Below, piece after piece: positions 12,301-22,735 of a stretch of 64,000 nt of DNA. How positions within the stretch are numbered: position 1 is the stretch's first letter; each line of letters opens with the position of its first letter. Source of the DNA: Ailurus styani (lineage: Eukaryota > Chordata > Mammalia > Carnivora > Ailuridae); assembly GCA_002007465.1 (NCBI GenBank), contig LNAC01000277.1, positions 14,503 to 78,502 on the forward strand, read 5' to 3'. Position numbers and translations under genes: made by a program. Under the pieces are notes generated by a model. The model made no database searches. It was not told where the DNA came from and saw nothing but the letters and a program-made list of their open reading frames with translations.

Positions 12301-12480
12301 TCACTTTAAGTCTGGAGGTGTCTTTAGGTTTAAAGTGAATCTCTTACAGACAGTGTATGGATAGGTCCTGTCTTTGTATCCAATCTACAACCCTGTGCCA
12401 TTTCATGGGAACATTTAGGCCATTCGCATTGAGGGTTACTAATGAAAAATATGTGTTCATTGCCATCCTACTGTCTATAC
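9330..12480 (-). pseudogene. L1 ORF2 endonuclease/reverse transcriptase (broken)
   Basis: Open pieces appear in L1 order from high to low coordinate. 12115-11927 is endonuclease with VGDFNTPCSAVDRST; 11693-11472 is the linker with LRGKYIAIQAF; 11276-10947 carries [12 protein letters not shown]; 10878-10645 is RT with GFMPGMQG and [10 protein letters not shown]. The catalytic box, normally FADD, reads FPDD at 10395-10384. Stops and frameshifts between pieces, the SINE at 9690-9884 and the 3' deletion make it non-functional. Confidence 0.88.
9690..9884 (-). mobile_element. CanSINE inserted in the L1 ORF2 end
   Basis: Reverse SINE with tail AAGATTATTTATTTATTTAT, the GCAGGCAGAG stretch, and head CACCCAAGCGCCCC. 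It interrupts the L1 at TTTGTTTTACTTTTTC...TTGTTTTTCTTTTTC, an approximate pyrimidine target-site duplication. It must be younger than the host L1. Confidence 0.92.
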
Positions 12481-12547
12481 AGTCCCTGTTTCTATGGATT
12501 TTCTCTGTATACTTCTGGTTCATATTACTCTTGGGGTCTTTCTTCTT

Positions 12548-13425
12548 TTATAGAATCCCCCTTAGTCTTTCTTGCAGTGCTGGCTTGGTGGTCACATATT
12601 CTTTCAATTTTTGCCAGTCCAGGAAGTTCTTTATCTCTCCATCCATTCTGAATGACAGCCTTGCTGGATAAAGTATTCTTGGCTGCATGTTCTTCTCAAT
12701 TAGTACACTGAATATGTTTTGCCAGGCCTTTCTGGCTTGCCAGGTCTCTGTGGACAAATCTGACATTATTCTGATATTCCTCCCTCTGTATGTAAGGAAT
12801 TTCTTCCCACTACCTGCCCTTTGGATGGCTTCCTCAGTTCTAAGATTTGTAAGTTTTACTCTTACATGCTGGGGTGTTGGTCTGTTCTCCTTGATCTTGG
12901 GAGGGGTCCTCTCATTCCAGGATATGAATGCTTGTTTCATTCCCCAGGTTAGGGATGTCCTCAGCTATGATTTGATCAAACATATCTTCTTGTCCTCTCT
13001 CTTTCCACCCCTCAGGGATCCCAATAATTATGACACTGGAACACTTCATGGCATCATTGATTTCTCTAATCCTGTTATAATGGATTTTCAGCTGTTTGTT
13101 CCAGGCCTCCTCCTGTTCCTTCTGTTCTTTCTGTTTATCTCCTAGATCACTAATTCATTCTTCTGCCTCATTTACCCCAGCAGTTAGAGTATTTAGACTG
13201 CATCTCATTCATAGCATTTTTAAGTCCAGTCTGATTAGCTCTCATTTCTGCCCTTAGAGATTCTATGTTGCTGTTAATGGTTTTCTCAACCTTAGCTATT
13301 GTGTTCATAATTGTTACCCTGACATCTATTTCAGACATCTTGATTACATCCATATCCATTAAGTCTGTTGGAGAGGTCATTGTTTCTGGTTCTTTTCTTT
13401 GTTGGGAGCTCTTCCTCCTAGTCAT
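12548..13425 (-). pseudogene. L1 ORF1 (broken)
   Basis: The N-terminal part is at 13425-13168 (MTRRKSSQQRKEPETMTSPT, then a coiled-coil-like EIDVRVTIMNTIAKVEKTIN). The C-terminal RRM/CTD part is in another frame at 12940-12548 with RIMSDLSTETWQARKAW, QPRILYPARLSF and EGEI-like DGEIKNFLD, ending TTKPALQERLRGIL. The split shows at least one frameshift and a gap in the middle. Intact L1 ORF1 encodes an RNA-binding trimeric chaperone. Confidence 0.85.
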
Positions 13426-15037
13426 TCTGTTGAGTTGTGGTTGAGGGGATGTACAGAGTCAAAAATATCAACCACAATCCAGGCAAGGTGAACCCTGGGA
13501 AAGTTGAGAGCAATCAGAAGCCACCACAAAAACAAAACAAAAAACAAACAAAAACAAAAACAGAAAAACCCCACAAGAATAAGATTTATAAAGTACAAAA
13601 CAAAAAAGAAAGAAAGAAAGAGAAAAAAAGAAAGGAAGGAAGAGAGGGAAAGGGGGCTATATTCCCTCAATGTGGGTGAGGTAGGGTGTTCCAGTTTTTC
13701 CTGGGTGTATTTTGTTCTCTTTTTAGAGATACAGGGAAATTAAAACTGGTATATATATGTAAAAGTAGTATTGAATAGGGAAAAAGGGACTATATTGGAG
13801 CTTTTATCTATATCTATCATCTATCTATCTATACACAAAAAGAAGAAGAAAAAACTTTATGTGCAAAAAAGTTCAAGTTAAGTTACTATGGAATATGGTG
13901 TATTAAACATCTAGTTGAAATGATAAGTAGGTAAAAAGAAAAAACAGAAGAAACATGAGAAAGAATTTAAAAAGAAAAAAGTTGTAATCTAAGAAATACA
14001 CAGGCTGTGAGGCAATCCTGGAGCTTAACATACTATTTTACCCTGGTGTTAGAGTTTTACAGTTTTATGGGGACCCTTGGGTTGTTGTCCTCTTGTTCTT
14101 CCAGCTTGTCTTCTGGGGAAGGAGACTGCCCTGTTTTCAGTCAGTCCTGCTTGGGAGGATTTGCCCTGCCCCCTTTCAAGGAGCTGGGCTCTGTGGGAAA
14201 CCGGTTTTGGGGGTTTTTGTTCTCTGGTGGCTTTTGTTCTCTGGAGGCTTTTCAGGCCTTTTTGGATGGTCAGAGCAAAGGAAAATGTTCCCACCCAGAC
14301 CTCTGCCCCAGAGAAGAGCCACAGTCTGCTCCTCTCTGAATCCTCCAGAACACACAGCCTCCCCTTTGTAACCACAGCTGAAAACCACAGCCTCCCCCAG
14401 GTGGTGCATGCCCCCAACAATCCTCTCAGTGGGACCCCAGCCCCTGCTTGTCTCTGACCCCTGTGCCTCCAAACCCACCAGCGATCCAGGTCTGGGTGGG
14501 CCCAGGCTGGGCGCAAGTGTGGGCAGCAGCCATGGCTGTCCCCCGGGTCCACGAGCCCAGTTCCCCCCAGTCTTCTTGGGAGCGGGTGCAGACAGTGGCA
14601 GTGACAGTCAGGCCCTGGATCCGCCTGCTCAAGTCCATGCCTATAGCTGCCCTGTCCCAGCATTTTCCCCTTAAGCCCGTATGTTCTGTGTGAGTGCTGT
14701 TATCCATCCCTTCCTGTCCCATTACCACCACTCTCCAAGCTATTGCTGGTCCCCAGGCCCAGGATGCTTTTGCACTGGGGTATTACTTTCCAGTCACTAG
14801 CTTCTGGTGGTTCCCTCCCCCTTTTGTTTATCCTCCAACATATGTCCATGCAATCACAACTCTGTCCTTCCTACCTCTTGATTGATGATCCTCTGCCCCT
14901 GTAGAGATCTATAGTATAATCTTACACCTCAGGATGATTTTGTGGGTGTTCAGAGTGGCTTTGGTAGACATCTAACTAAATTCAGGGGACCAGTTGAAAT
15001 GGAGTCTCCCACTCCTCTGCCATTTTGTCCCTCCAAC
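13426..15037 (-). promoter_or_regulatory. L1 5' UTR (degenerate promoter)
   Basis: 5' UTR of the L1 at 9101-15037. The ORF1-proximal half is A-rich (13510-13650 and 13840-14000, with a CTAT microsatellite at about 13803-13833). The distal half at 14050-14700 is GC-rich, which explains several long but spurious open frames on both strands there. The YY1-like motif sits at the extreme 5' end. No host coding signal is present. Confidence 0.75.
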
Positions 15038-15464
15038 CATTTCAAGGTATTCCAATCATTTCTGGTTGTAAATTTGGGCAAATGCAATCAATCAAGATTT
15101 CCTCTTACTCCTCCTTCTTTATTCTCCATTGGAGCTTTTATTTTCATCCAGCTTCACAGTTTCCTGGCTATACTGAGATCTTAGTGGATAATTTGGCATC
15201 AGAGTTTACATCAGAGTGTTCCACTGATGACTGCATATAACCAATTCAAGAGACAGGTGGATCTTATGTCATATTCTTTTATTGTCAACTGTCTCTACTC
15301 CCTTCTCTGTGGTGATGTGACTGCTATTACACAAAGCTAGGGATATTTTCAATTTAGTAAGTGTACCTAATTTTAGAAGACCAAGAAGCAAAAGATCAAA
15401 GGAAGGTGGAACATTAAACAAAACTAATTATATCTACTTCTAATTTTGGCTCCTATACAAGATT

Positions 15465-15630
15465 CAAAATTCTTATTGCATATCAGAATTGCCTGTGGAA
15501 CCTTTTTTTTAACTTACATTTCCCAGGCTCCAATGCCAGCAATTAAGGAAGCCTAGGATAAAGTCCAGAAATCTTCAAATTTTCAAGCACCTCAAGTCAT
15601 TCTGATGTGGTGGTCTGGGACAAAACATTG
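15465..15630 (+). mobile_element. MER5-type hAT-Charlie fragment
   Basis: Resembles the non-autonomous MER5A family: CATATCAGAATTGCCTGTGG, CCCAGGCTCCAATGCCAGCA, then the CTCAAGTCATTCTGATG segment. It is old and diverged, without preserved termini. Confidence 0.6.
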
Positions 15631-16878
15631 CCCTTAGAGATCTACAGAGGATCCATCTCAGTTCACCTGGGCAGGGGATCAAGTGGGATTAGTGACAAAT
15701 TTCCAACTGACAATAAAGGGTACATTTGCTTAGGCCTGTGCTCTATAACCCCATGATCCTAGTGTGGATACTCATGGCTACTTTGGAAGGACTCAGAGAT
15801 GGGAGTTCAGGTTGGTCCTCTTGTAAGAGATACTTGTAAGTGAGTCCTGAAATCAGCACAGGGCACAGAACTGGAAGAAGGATGCTACTTTCTACTGTTT
15901 CACCACCACCCCCCTCCACTGGGTCATACCTGGAAGAATTCAATAATGTCTGGTGGAGCATATATTACAAACCACTATAGAATGCAAAGCAACATTGCCC
16001 AGATATAAGAAAAATGTTTATCCTCCAAGAAGAGAAAGAAGCAGATACATCCCCCTTTTCTCCCCTCCTCTCTTTGAAGCATTACAGTCCGGGTGTATGA
16101 GAGATTTTGGTTGCTCGGAAGTATAAAGGGATTATAAAATTTGAGGATACTTAAGCAGGTTGTGTCTGGATGGAGGTATGATTTGACCTCTACATATTTT
16201 AGTTTTGGGAATTCCATTGATTCTGAAAAGTTGAGAAAGTGACAAGGCTTAAGTCCAGAGGAGAAAGATACTATTGTAGGCTTGTAATCAGATCTGATTT
16301 TAAAAAGAGAGGTAAAGAGATAAGTACTTTTCTGGTTATCTAGGCCATTTTGCCATCAGAATAAAAAAGCAGGCAAGAGGATAGATGTTTTTCCCAGGAA
16401 TAAAGACTGCATTTGTTAAGGTGTCACCAGGAAATTGTTCCAGAAAGATATTTCTAAGAGCTACAATTTCTTTCTGATTATTGGAACATAAACACTTTTC
16501 TCTAGTACTTTCTATTATAAAAGCCTAAAAATTTCATGTCACAAGTGGAATTGATCGAGAATGTTTTTTCAGTTATGTCAACTGCAATTAAGCATTACAT
16601 CAACAGTCAAAATTATGACTCTAAGAATAAGTAGCTAAGATACACTGGGTAGGCCTGGTTACTAGCCTTTATTCTAAGTAAACCTTCCCTTATGAGTTAA
16701 CTGCACACAGCTACCAATACTTTCTGTATGGAAGTCTCACTCTAGCTTTGAAACATGAATTATCTCATGGTGAGTTAACCTCTCAGACTTCACTGGTAAC
16801 AATGTGAACAATTATTAGTCAAAAGCAGCAGTTCATGGGGGAATCCATGGCAGAAGTAAAGGATAATGTGGTGTTTAA

Positions 16879-17151
16879 TTATTATGTAAAATTCTCCATT
16901 TATAAGCTTCACCACGTTAAAAAAAACAATTACGAGATAGATAACACATTTTATCTCCTATCTGCTGGTTTCAAAGTAAGAGTAATAGTTGCAGAATTTA
17001 TTAAGTGACTTTANGTTATTATGTAAAATTCTCCATTTATAAGCTTCACCACGTTAAAAAAAAACAATTACGAGATAGATAACACATTCTATCTCCTATC
17101 TGCTGGTTTCAAAGTAAGAGTAATAGTTGCAGAATTTATTAAGTGACTTTA
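16879..17151. repeat. 135/136-bp direct duplication around a single N (probable assembly artefact)
   Basis: 16879-17013 and 17016-17151 are the same sequence, starting TTATTATGTAAAATTC and ending AAGTGACTTTA. They differ only by an A-run length (8 versus 9) and one T/C change (CATTTTATC versus CATTCTATC). The only ambiguous base, N at 17014, lies exactly at the junction. This is the pattern of two haplotype or contig ends left side by side. Confidence 0.9.
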
Positions 17152-18364
17152 AAGGTGTACCAAGTACAGTAGTTCTTTAAATGAGTTTTCTGCTGTAATT
17201 ATAAATTTCCATAGGTTTTTGTCATAAGTAAAGGAAGCTGTTCATTTAAGGCAGAGTTGATGTTTCAGACCAAATTTTCTTGGTATCATAGAGTATTATA
17301 TTAATGCCAGTCCTGTTAGAAGTTCATGTGTGTTTATAGGGCCCACTCCAAAGTAAAGTCTCAAGCATAAAAAATAAACAGTGTTATTGAGTCACTGTTT
17401 ATTTATCATTGCTAACCTAGAATTCATTAAATGGTGCTGACTGTCCTAAACTTTAATTTGAGCCACAAATATTCTCAACATATTGCCATGTTGCTGAAAA
17501 GACATGTGCACCACACATTTTTACCTCATCTGCCTTTCAACATCTAAGAATTACAACTCGGTAGTGATTAAAAACAGGATTTAAACTAAGACAAGGTCAG
17601 GTGAGTATCTTAAATGATCCAAGGCATGTCATCTGCCTGAGTGGTTAGCTTTTGTTTACGCCAAGGACTTTTTATTCCTACATTAAAATGGTTTAAAAGC
17701 CTATGCAAGCTACTGACATTTATTGATTCCAATATATTTTTGGATCCTTGGAAAATGTCCCATATGGAAACTTTCACAATTCAGGATGTCTGAAGAGACC
17801 TCTATTCTTTGCCAGAACACACCATTTCGAACCTCAACAGCTCCCCCTTAATGTTCTCAGTGTCATATTCATGACTGGCCTCCAGTGCTGAAATACTGAA
17901 ATTCTACTCCTCTGGATAGATTTTGCCTTCAAGAAACTCACTCATGTTTTAGTCCCTCAACCTCTTCCCCTGCTCAGTGTCAGGATTTACTAAAATCCTT
18001 CAACTCTGGTATATCAAGACTGGCTAAGCAATCTTGAAAATAATGTGACTATTCACTTTAAAAGTATTATTTGTAAATCCCAAGACAAATGTAAATGCAA
18101 GTATAAAGATAGGACGAAGATACTAGCAAAGCAGAAAGGAGGGCTCCTAGGCCAGGGCAGTGGTAAACTTTAATTTGATTTGATTCAACAAATACTGTGT
18201 ACCCTCAATGTCCCAAGAATATTGTCAAAGGGTGAGGGAAGAGGCTGGAGAGGAGAGATAACTCTAACATAGATACAAACATCACTGAGGAAAGAAAAAG
18301 TTTTCCTGAGAGTTCAATTGACAGTACCAATAAGCATAAATTCCAAAAGTAAACAGCTTTAAGA

Positions 18365-18609
18365 AGTACAACAGTATAGTGATTAAGAATGTAATTTCCA
18401 AAGTCAGACAGATTTGCTGTTGGAGTCTTGACTCAATCACTGACTACCTGTGTGACCTTGGGGAGGGACTTAAGTTCTCCACATCTCTGTACGTTCACTT
18501 ATAAAATTGAGCATGACAGTAATATATAACTTAGACAGTTTTGTCATGATTGAATATGTTAATTCACATAAACTGCCTGGCACATAGTTATCATCTAGAA
18601 AATGATAGC
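18365..18609 (+). mobile_element. MIR SINE, nearly complete
   Basis: Ancient mammalian MIR in plus orientation: CAGTATAGTGATTAAGAATG, CTACCTGTGTGACCTTGGGG, the middle core, and CTGCCTGGCACATAGTTATC near the 3' end. A younger CanSINE is inserted at its 3' end. Confidence 0.85.
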
Positions 18610-18761
18610 TGGGCACCTGGGTGGCTCAGTGGGTTAAAGCCTCTGCCTTCGGCTCAGGTCATGATCTCAGGTTCCTGGGATTGAGACCCGCATCGGGCTC
18701 CCTGCTCGGCGGGGAGCCTGCTTCCCCCTCTCTCTCTGCCTGCCTCTCTGCCTCCTTGTGA

Positions 18762-18792
<31 letters not shown>

Positions 18793-18828
18793 CAAATAAA
18801 TAAAGTTAAAAAAAAAGAAAAAGAAAAA
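18610..18828 (+). mobile_element. CanSINE inserted in MIR
   Basis: Plus-strand SINE with A box TGGCTCAGTGG at 18622-18632, a (CT)n stretch, and an A-rich tail interrupted by G. It has a perfect 13-bp target-site duplication AGAAAATGATAGC at 18597-18609 and 18829-18841. Confidence 0.95.
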
Positions 18829-18841
18829 AGAAAATGATAGC

Positions 18842-20503
18842 CACTGTCCTTATAATTAGAGTAATGCTGTCAATAAACCCAAGTTAAGATTTTTGTTTTT
18901 AGTTAATGCACAAAGAAAATAATTTTCACTTAGCAATTAAATGAGAGTAAGTACACATCACTTAATGTATTTTCTAGTGCATTGTAAGCACTCAAAAATG
19001 ACCTATATCATGTTTATTAATTACAAATTAATGTCTCACCATCTTTGTTACTGAGTTTTTTTTATATTCTGAGTTAATGTGTACTATACAAACTCAAAGG
19101 ACTATCCTATTTTCTTCCTTCTTTAAAATGGTTCATATTTGAAGATTGATCATTGTAAATTTTTAATAAAGATACTTAAAAATCAAACTTTCCAGGTATT
19201 ATAAGCCTCAAAACCTTATACATAGCACCAAGTTAGAGTAAGTTTTTAAATCTTAATTGAATCTAAATAAAAACTCCCTCAAGGTTCATACTTAAACATA
19301 GGAAGTATCTTTCAGATGATTAAATTTTATCCTTGCTGTTGCTATCAAGTAGTCTCTAAAAGTCACTGAGGCATACACAATGGAGACACTGCAACTTGAG
19401 AAATCTGCCTTACCCAAGTATTACTAACCATACTCCGTACACTTTTACTGGAACTGCTGGTGTAATTCAGTGGATAAGCTTCATCAGCAAAAGCTGAAAT
19501 GTAAGCATGTAAAACTTATAAATATTTGGCGGGCTTGTTTAGAAAGGAAAATTCCACCATCTGGCTTCATTTGCAATCCTACTCCTCTCCCATGTAGAAT
19601 GGGTAGATGGGGATAGTCACCCAAATAAAACATGTAAACATGCCCTGTGCTTGTCTCTGACTGGATGGGAGTCGGAGAATAAGACTTTAAATTTAAGAAT
19701 TAAGAATTAGACTTTTGAATCTATTTGTAATCCTCCTTCTTGTATTTCTTTCTTTTAAAATTTTATTCAAGTGAAATAATAACATGCGATCGATACTATA
19801 ACAAAACTGGTGGGATGGAAAATGCAATACTAACAAATCTTAAACAAAAGCTGAAGCACCTATATCATTAAAAAATACCTGAATGTAACCAAACTTTAAA
19901 TATTCTAATGTTTTTAATATGCCAAATGTAGCCAGTAATGACCTTTTCTCCCATAATTTCAAGGTATAAAATTACATTTTAACACCGTCTTTGGTCATTA
20001 TGGTCATGTATATACTTGTAATGAAAATTCCACTGCTATATTATAGAGGTATTCTATTTATGTAAATATCTATATACCCATTAATTTTTTTCATTAACTT
20101 TTAAAGAATGTTTTACATTGAGACTGAGATTTTCTTTACCTAAACCAAGCTCAATGGAAACAACAAAAAAGAATGAGGAAGATCAGTAGTATATCTGTCC
20201 AGATATATTTTCATAACAATTTTATGGAACACTAACTTCTATTACATTGGAGTTTTAAAGATTAACTTCGAGACTTTTCACATAGTCAAAAGTCATTTGT
20301 TTATATATGAGGAAAAAGTATTTTTGCTCTCAGCACAAAAATTAATTTTTTATTTTTATGAGATAATATTACATTGGAATTGTGAAAACCAATAATTCCA
20401 TGGGCTTTTGTTTCAATTTTTCTGATATTTAAAAATATCTCTTTCTTAGGAATCTCAAAAAGCTATATGGAGAGAAGGACTTTGGGTTCCCAAAAGATTA
20501 TAA
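18842..20503. other. AT-rich intergenic sequence, nothing recognised
   Basis: No coding, RNA or repeat signature recognised. Only short open frames are present, none with a domain. Confidence 0.55.
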
Positions 20504-20727
20504 TGGGACACCTGGGTGGCTCAGTTGGTTAAGCGCCTGCCTTTGGCTCAGGTCATGATTCCAGGGTCCTGGAATCAAGCCCCATGTCAGGCTGGGATCA
20601 AGCCCCATGTCTGGCTCCCTGATCAGCAGGGAGCCTACTTCTCCCTCTCCCTCTGTCTGCTGCTTTGCCAACTTGTGCTCTCTCTCTCTGTCAAATAAAT
20701 AAATCAATAAAATCTTTTTTAAAAATT
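20504..20727 (+). mobile_element. CanSINE with internal duplication
   Basis: Plus-strand SINE (GGGACACCTGGGTGGCTCAG ... TCAATAAAATCTTTTTT). The segment AAGCCCCATGTCAGGCTGGGATC / AAGCCCCATGTCTGGCTCC is present twice in tandem at about 20577-20620, so this copy is about 23 bp longer than its relatives in the B-box region. Confidence 0.9.
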
Positions 20728-22621
20728 ATGTGTAATTTCTATTGTTTCTATAGCAGAACTCCTTATGGCAATGGTTTTGAAACTCTTCTGATTATGATGC
20801 AAAGTAAGGAATATCTTTTACATCATTACCCAATATGCACATGCATACATATGGGAAAAAATTGCAAAGCAATACTCCTTACTACATGTGAGCCATTCTA
20901 TTTGTTTTTCTTTTCCATTCCATACTGTTCCTTTCTTTTTCAATCCCAATCATGATCCACTGAATCAATTTCACCATTCATTAATAGGTTGTTACCACTA
21001 TTTTGACAATGCTGCTTACACCTTAACTGTGTCTTTCAGTCCTTTTAACCTGTTTCTCTATCACTGATAGCATCAAAAACAGTGTGGTACATATACTAGA
21101 TGCTAAATAAATGTGAGTTTGTATGGTTTTGTAAACAAACTTTCATTAAGCCTAAGACCATATGACTAGTGATACAAGTACAGGTATGATGAAAATTTTC
21201 TTTAAATTGACTGAACATGAAGTTAAACCCATTGCCAGTGCTGGAGCATCACAGTCTTACACCCACATGCAATAGGACAGCAGGGAATTACGAAAAGACA
21301 ATGTGCCAGTGGCATCTGTTTAAAAGCAGGATTATGTGACACTAAGTTTCACTTCAAAGTACTCCATCCATACTCAGTATTATGGCCTTAGATCTGCTAT
21401 ACAGTGAAATGGTCTTTGGTACAAAAAATAGTGATTCTTTCTTCTCATCCAGTTTTCTCACTGTTCTGCACAAAAAGAGAAGGCATGAAATTACTCCTGT
21501 CTGCCTGGATTCTTCACTGACACACAGTAGAGCCTTTACAAATAAATCACATAGAATAGTTTTAAGGCACGATCTGTTCTCTGGGTCATAAAGAAGATTG
21601 TTAGGCAGTAAATTGCATTACATTCTAACTGAAGTATTATTGCAGATGTGTCCATACTCACTAACATGTGTAAAAGCTTTGCTGAGCCCCTAGGTTTATC
21701 ATCTGTAAAATAAAGTAAACAGTATCTTCCAGAATTTTTCCGAGTCATTTAATACTCATTGTTTGAACACCAGAAATTGGGCAAGGCACTGTGAACTCAG
21801 GTGAATACAGACGATGCCTTACTGTAAGAGAATCACAGGCTAGCCAAGAAGACAGGTATGACCAAGGGCCACCAACAGGGGTGATGAAAGAGGAAAAACC
21901 AGCTAAAGCAGTATGTGGACCCTAGGCACACATTTTCTTTGTTGCTGATGGAACTTCAGGTATCTTTCAACTTGGGGTTTCATAATTTTGCTTCCCGACC
22001 TGAACTTATTATCATGATAGTTCCCTCCAGGTTTAAACATTCCTTGGATTCTAATTCCCAGATCCCCATCTTTTGGCTATTCACCGGCAGTATCATCTCA
22101 GTCCCAGCTCGGCTTCACTCCACCTACCTTTCAGTGTCCTCTCTGGATAATCACCTCATCACACTTTCGGACTTAACCCTCTGGTCAATATTAGCACATA
22201 TGTGTGAGTATATGTACAACAGAGGGATGAATCAAATACTTTAGAAACAGAAGAAGGAATGATTAATTCTGCCTAGGAAAGTCAACAAGTACATTTAACC
22301 TGAACATAGAAGCAGAGAAGAGGACCTGTAAGAAGACATACTGAGGGACTGCTACTAGAAGGTTCTATCCAAATGGTTGATTGCCTCTCCTCACTCAAGG
22401 CAAACATGCACATGAGGATTTTACTAAACATTGTTATGGAAAAAACAGAGTTATACAAGACTAGGTGACAGGGGCAAGTATATGAGAAGAAAAATAGTTT
22501 TCACAAAATATCCAAACAGTGTTACTACCACCTTAATGGTTCTATTTTCTTCAGGTGTATTTTTCAGGAGCTCAGGAGTTATTTAGCACATAAAAGTATT
22601 CACAAAAACATATGTCTATTG
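20728..22621. other. Intergenic sequence with one ancient repeat
   Basis: No gene recognised. About 21745-21845 (TTGAACACCAG ... GGCAAGGCACTGTGAACTCA ... AATCACAGGCTAGCCAAG) matches the pattern of an ancient L2/MIR-class repeat. Open frames at 21382-21591 and 21915-22244 (109 aa) show no domain or codon pattern I recognise. Confidence 0.55.
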
Positions 22622-22637
22622 AAAGATATTTGCCCCA

Positions 22638-22719
22638 TTGAGTGCTGTGAAATGTGTAAGCCCGATGATTCACAGATCTGTACCCCTGGGGCAAATAATA
22701 CATTGTATGTTAATTAAAA
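22638..22719 (+). mobile_element. Very short 5'-truncated L1 3' end
   Basis: About 80 bp of L1 3' terminus (GAGTGCTGTGAAATGTGTAA ... GATTCACAGATCTGTACCCC ... A-tail). It is bounded by a 16-bp target-site duplication AAAGATATTTGCCCCA at 22622-22637 and AAAGATACTTGCCCCA at 22720-22735 (one mismatch), a complete but extremely truncated insertion. Confidence 0.9.
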
Positions 22720-22735
22720 AAAGATACTTGCCCCA

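Larger units (their letters stand above)
9101..15037 (-). mobile_element. Near full-length L1 with target-site duplication
   Basis: Minus-strand L1 running from a poly-T start (the A-tail, 9100 on) to its 5' terminus at 15037. It is bounded by a 16-bp duplication CATTTCAAGGTGTTCC at 9084-9099 and CATTTCAAGGTATTCC at 15038-15053 (one mismatch). The 5' terminus carries a GCCATTTTG YY1-type motif at 15019-15027, as at the start of intact mammalian L1 promoters. Near 9310 the 3' UTR joins directly to ORF2 sequence, so several hundred bases of the ORF2 end and 3' UTR are deleted. A SINE lies at 9690-9884. Both ORFs are broken, so the element cannot move by itself. Confidence 0.92.
15054..18364. 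other. Low-copy intergenic sequence
   Basis: No gene recognised. It holds a MER5-type fragment (15465-15630) and the tandem duplication at 16879-17151, listed separately. Open frames at 15743-15961 and 15975-16217 have no domain. The purine/pyrimidine stretch near 15903-15915 is simple sequence. Confidence 0.6.

Noticed and set aside
12357..13145. Hydrophobic plus-strand frames resembling membrane proteins
   Set aside because: They are the antisense of L1 ORF1 and the ORF2 start. The A-rich sense strand gives Phe/Leu-rich frames on its complement.
14049..14663. 204-residue open frame on the minus strand and several overlapping frames on both strands
   Set aside because: They lie in the GC-rich 5' UTR of the L1, where stop codons are rare by composition. 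No frame shows a domain, and all overlap one another.
21915..22244. 109-residue plus-strand frame in intergenic DNA
   Set aside because: No domain, no splice structure, weak start context, and a length expected by chance in a window of this size.
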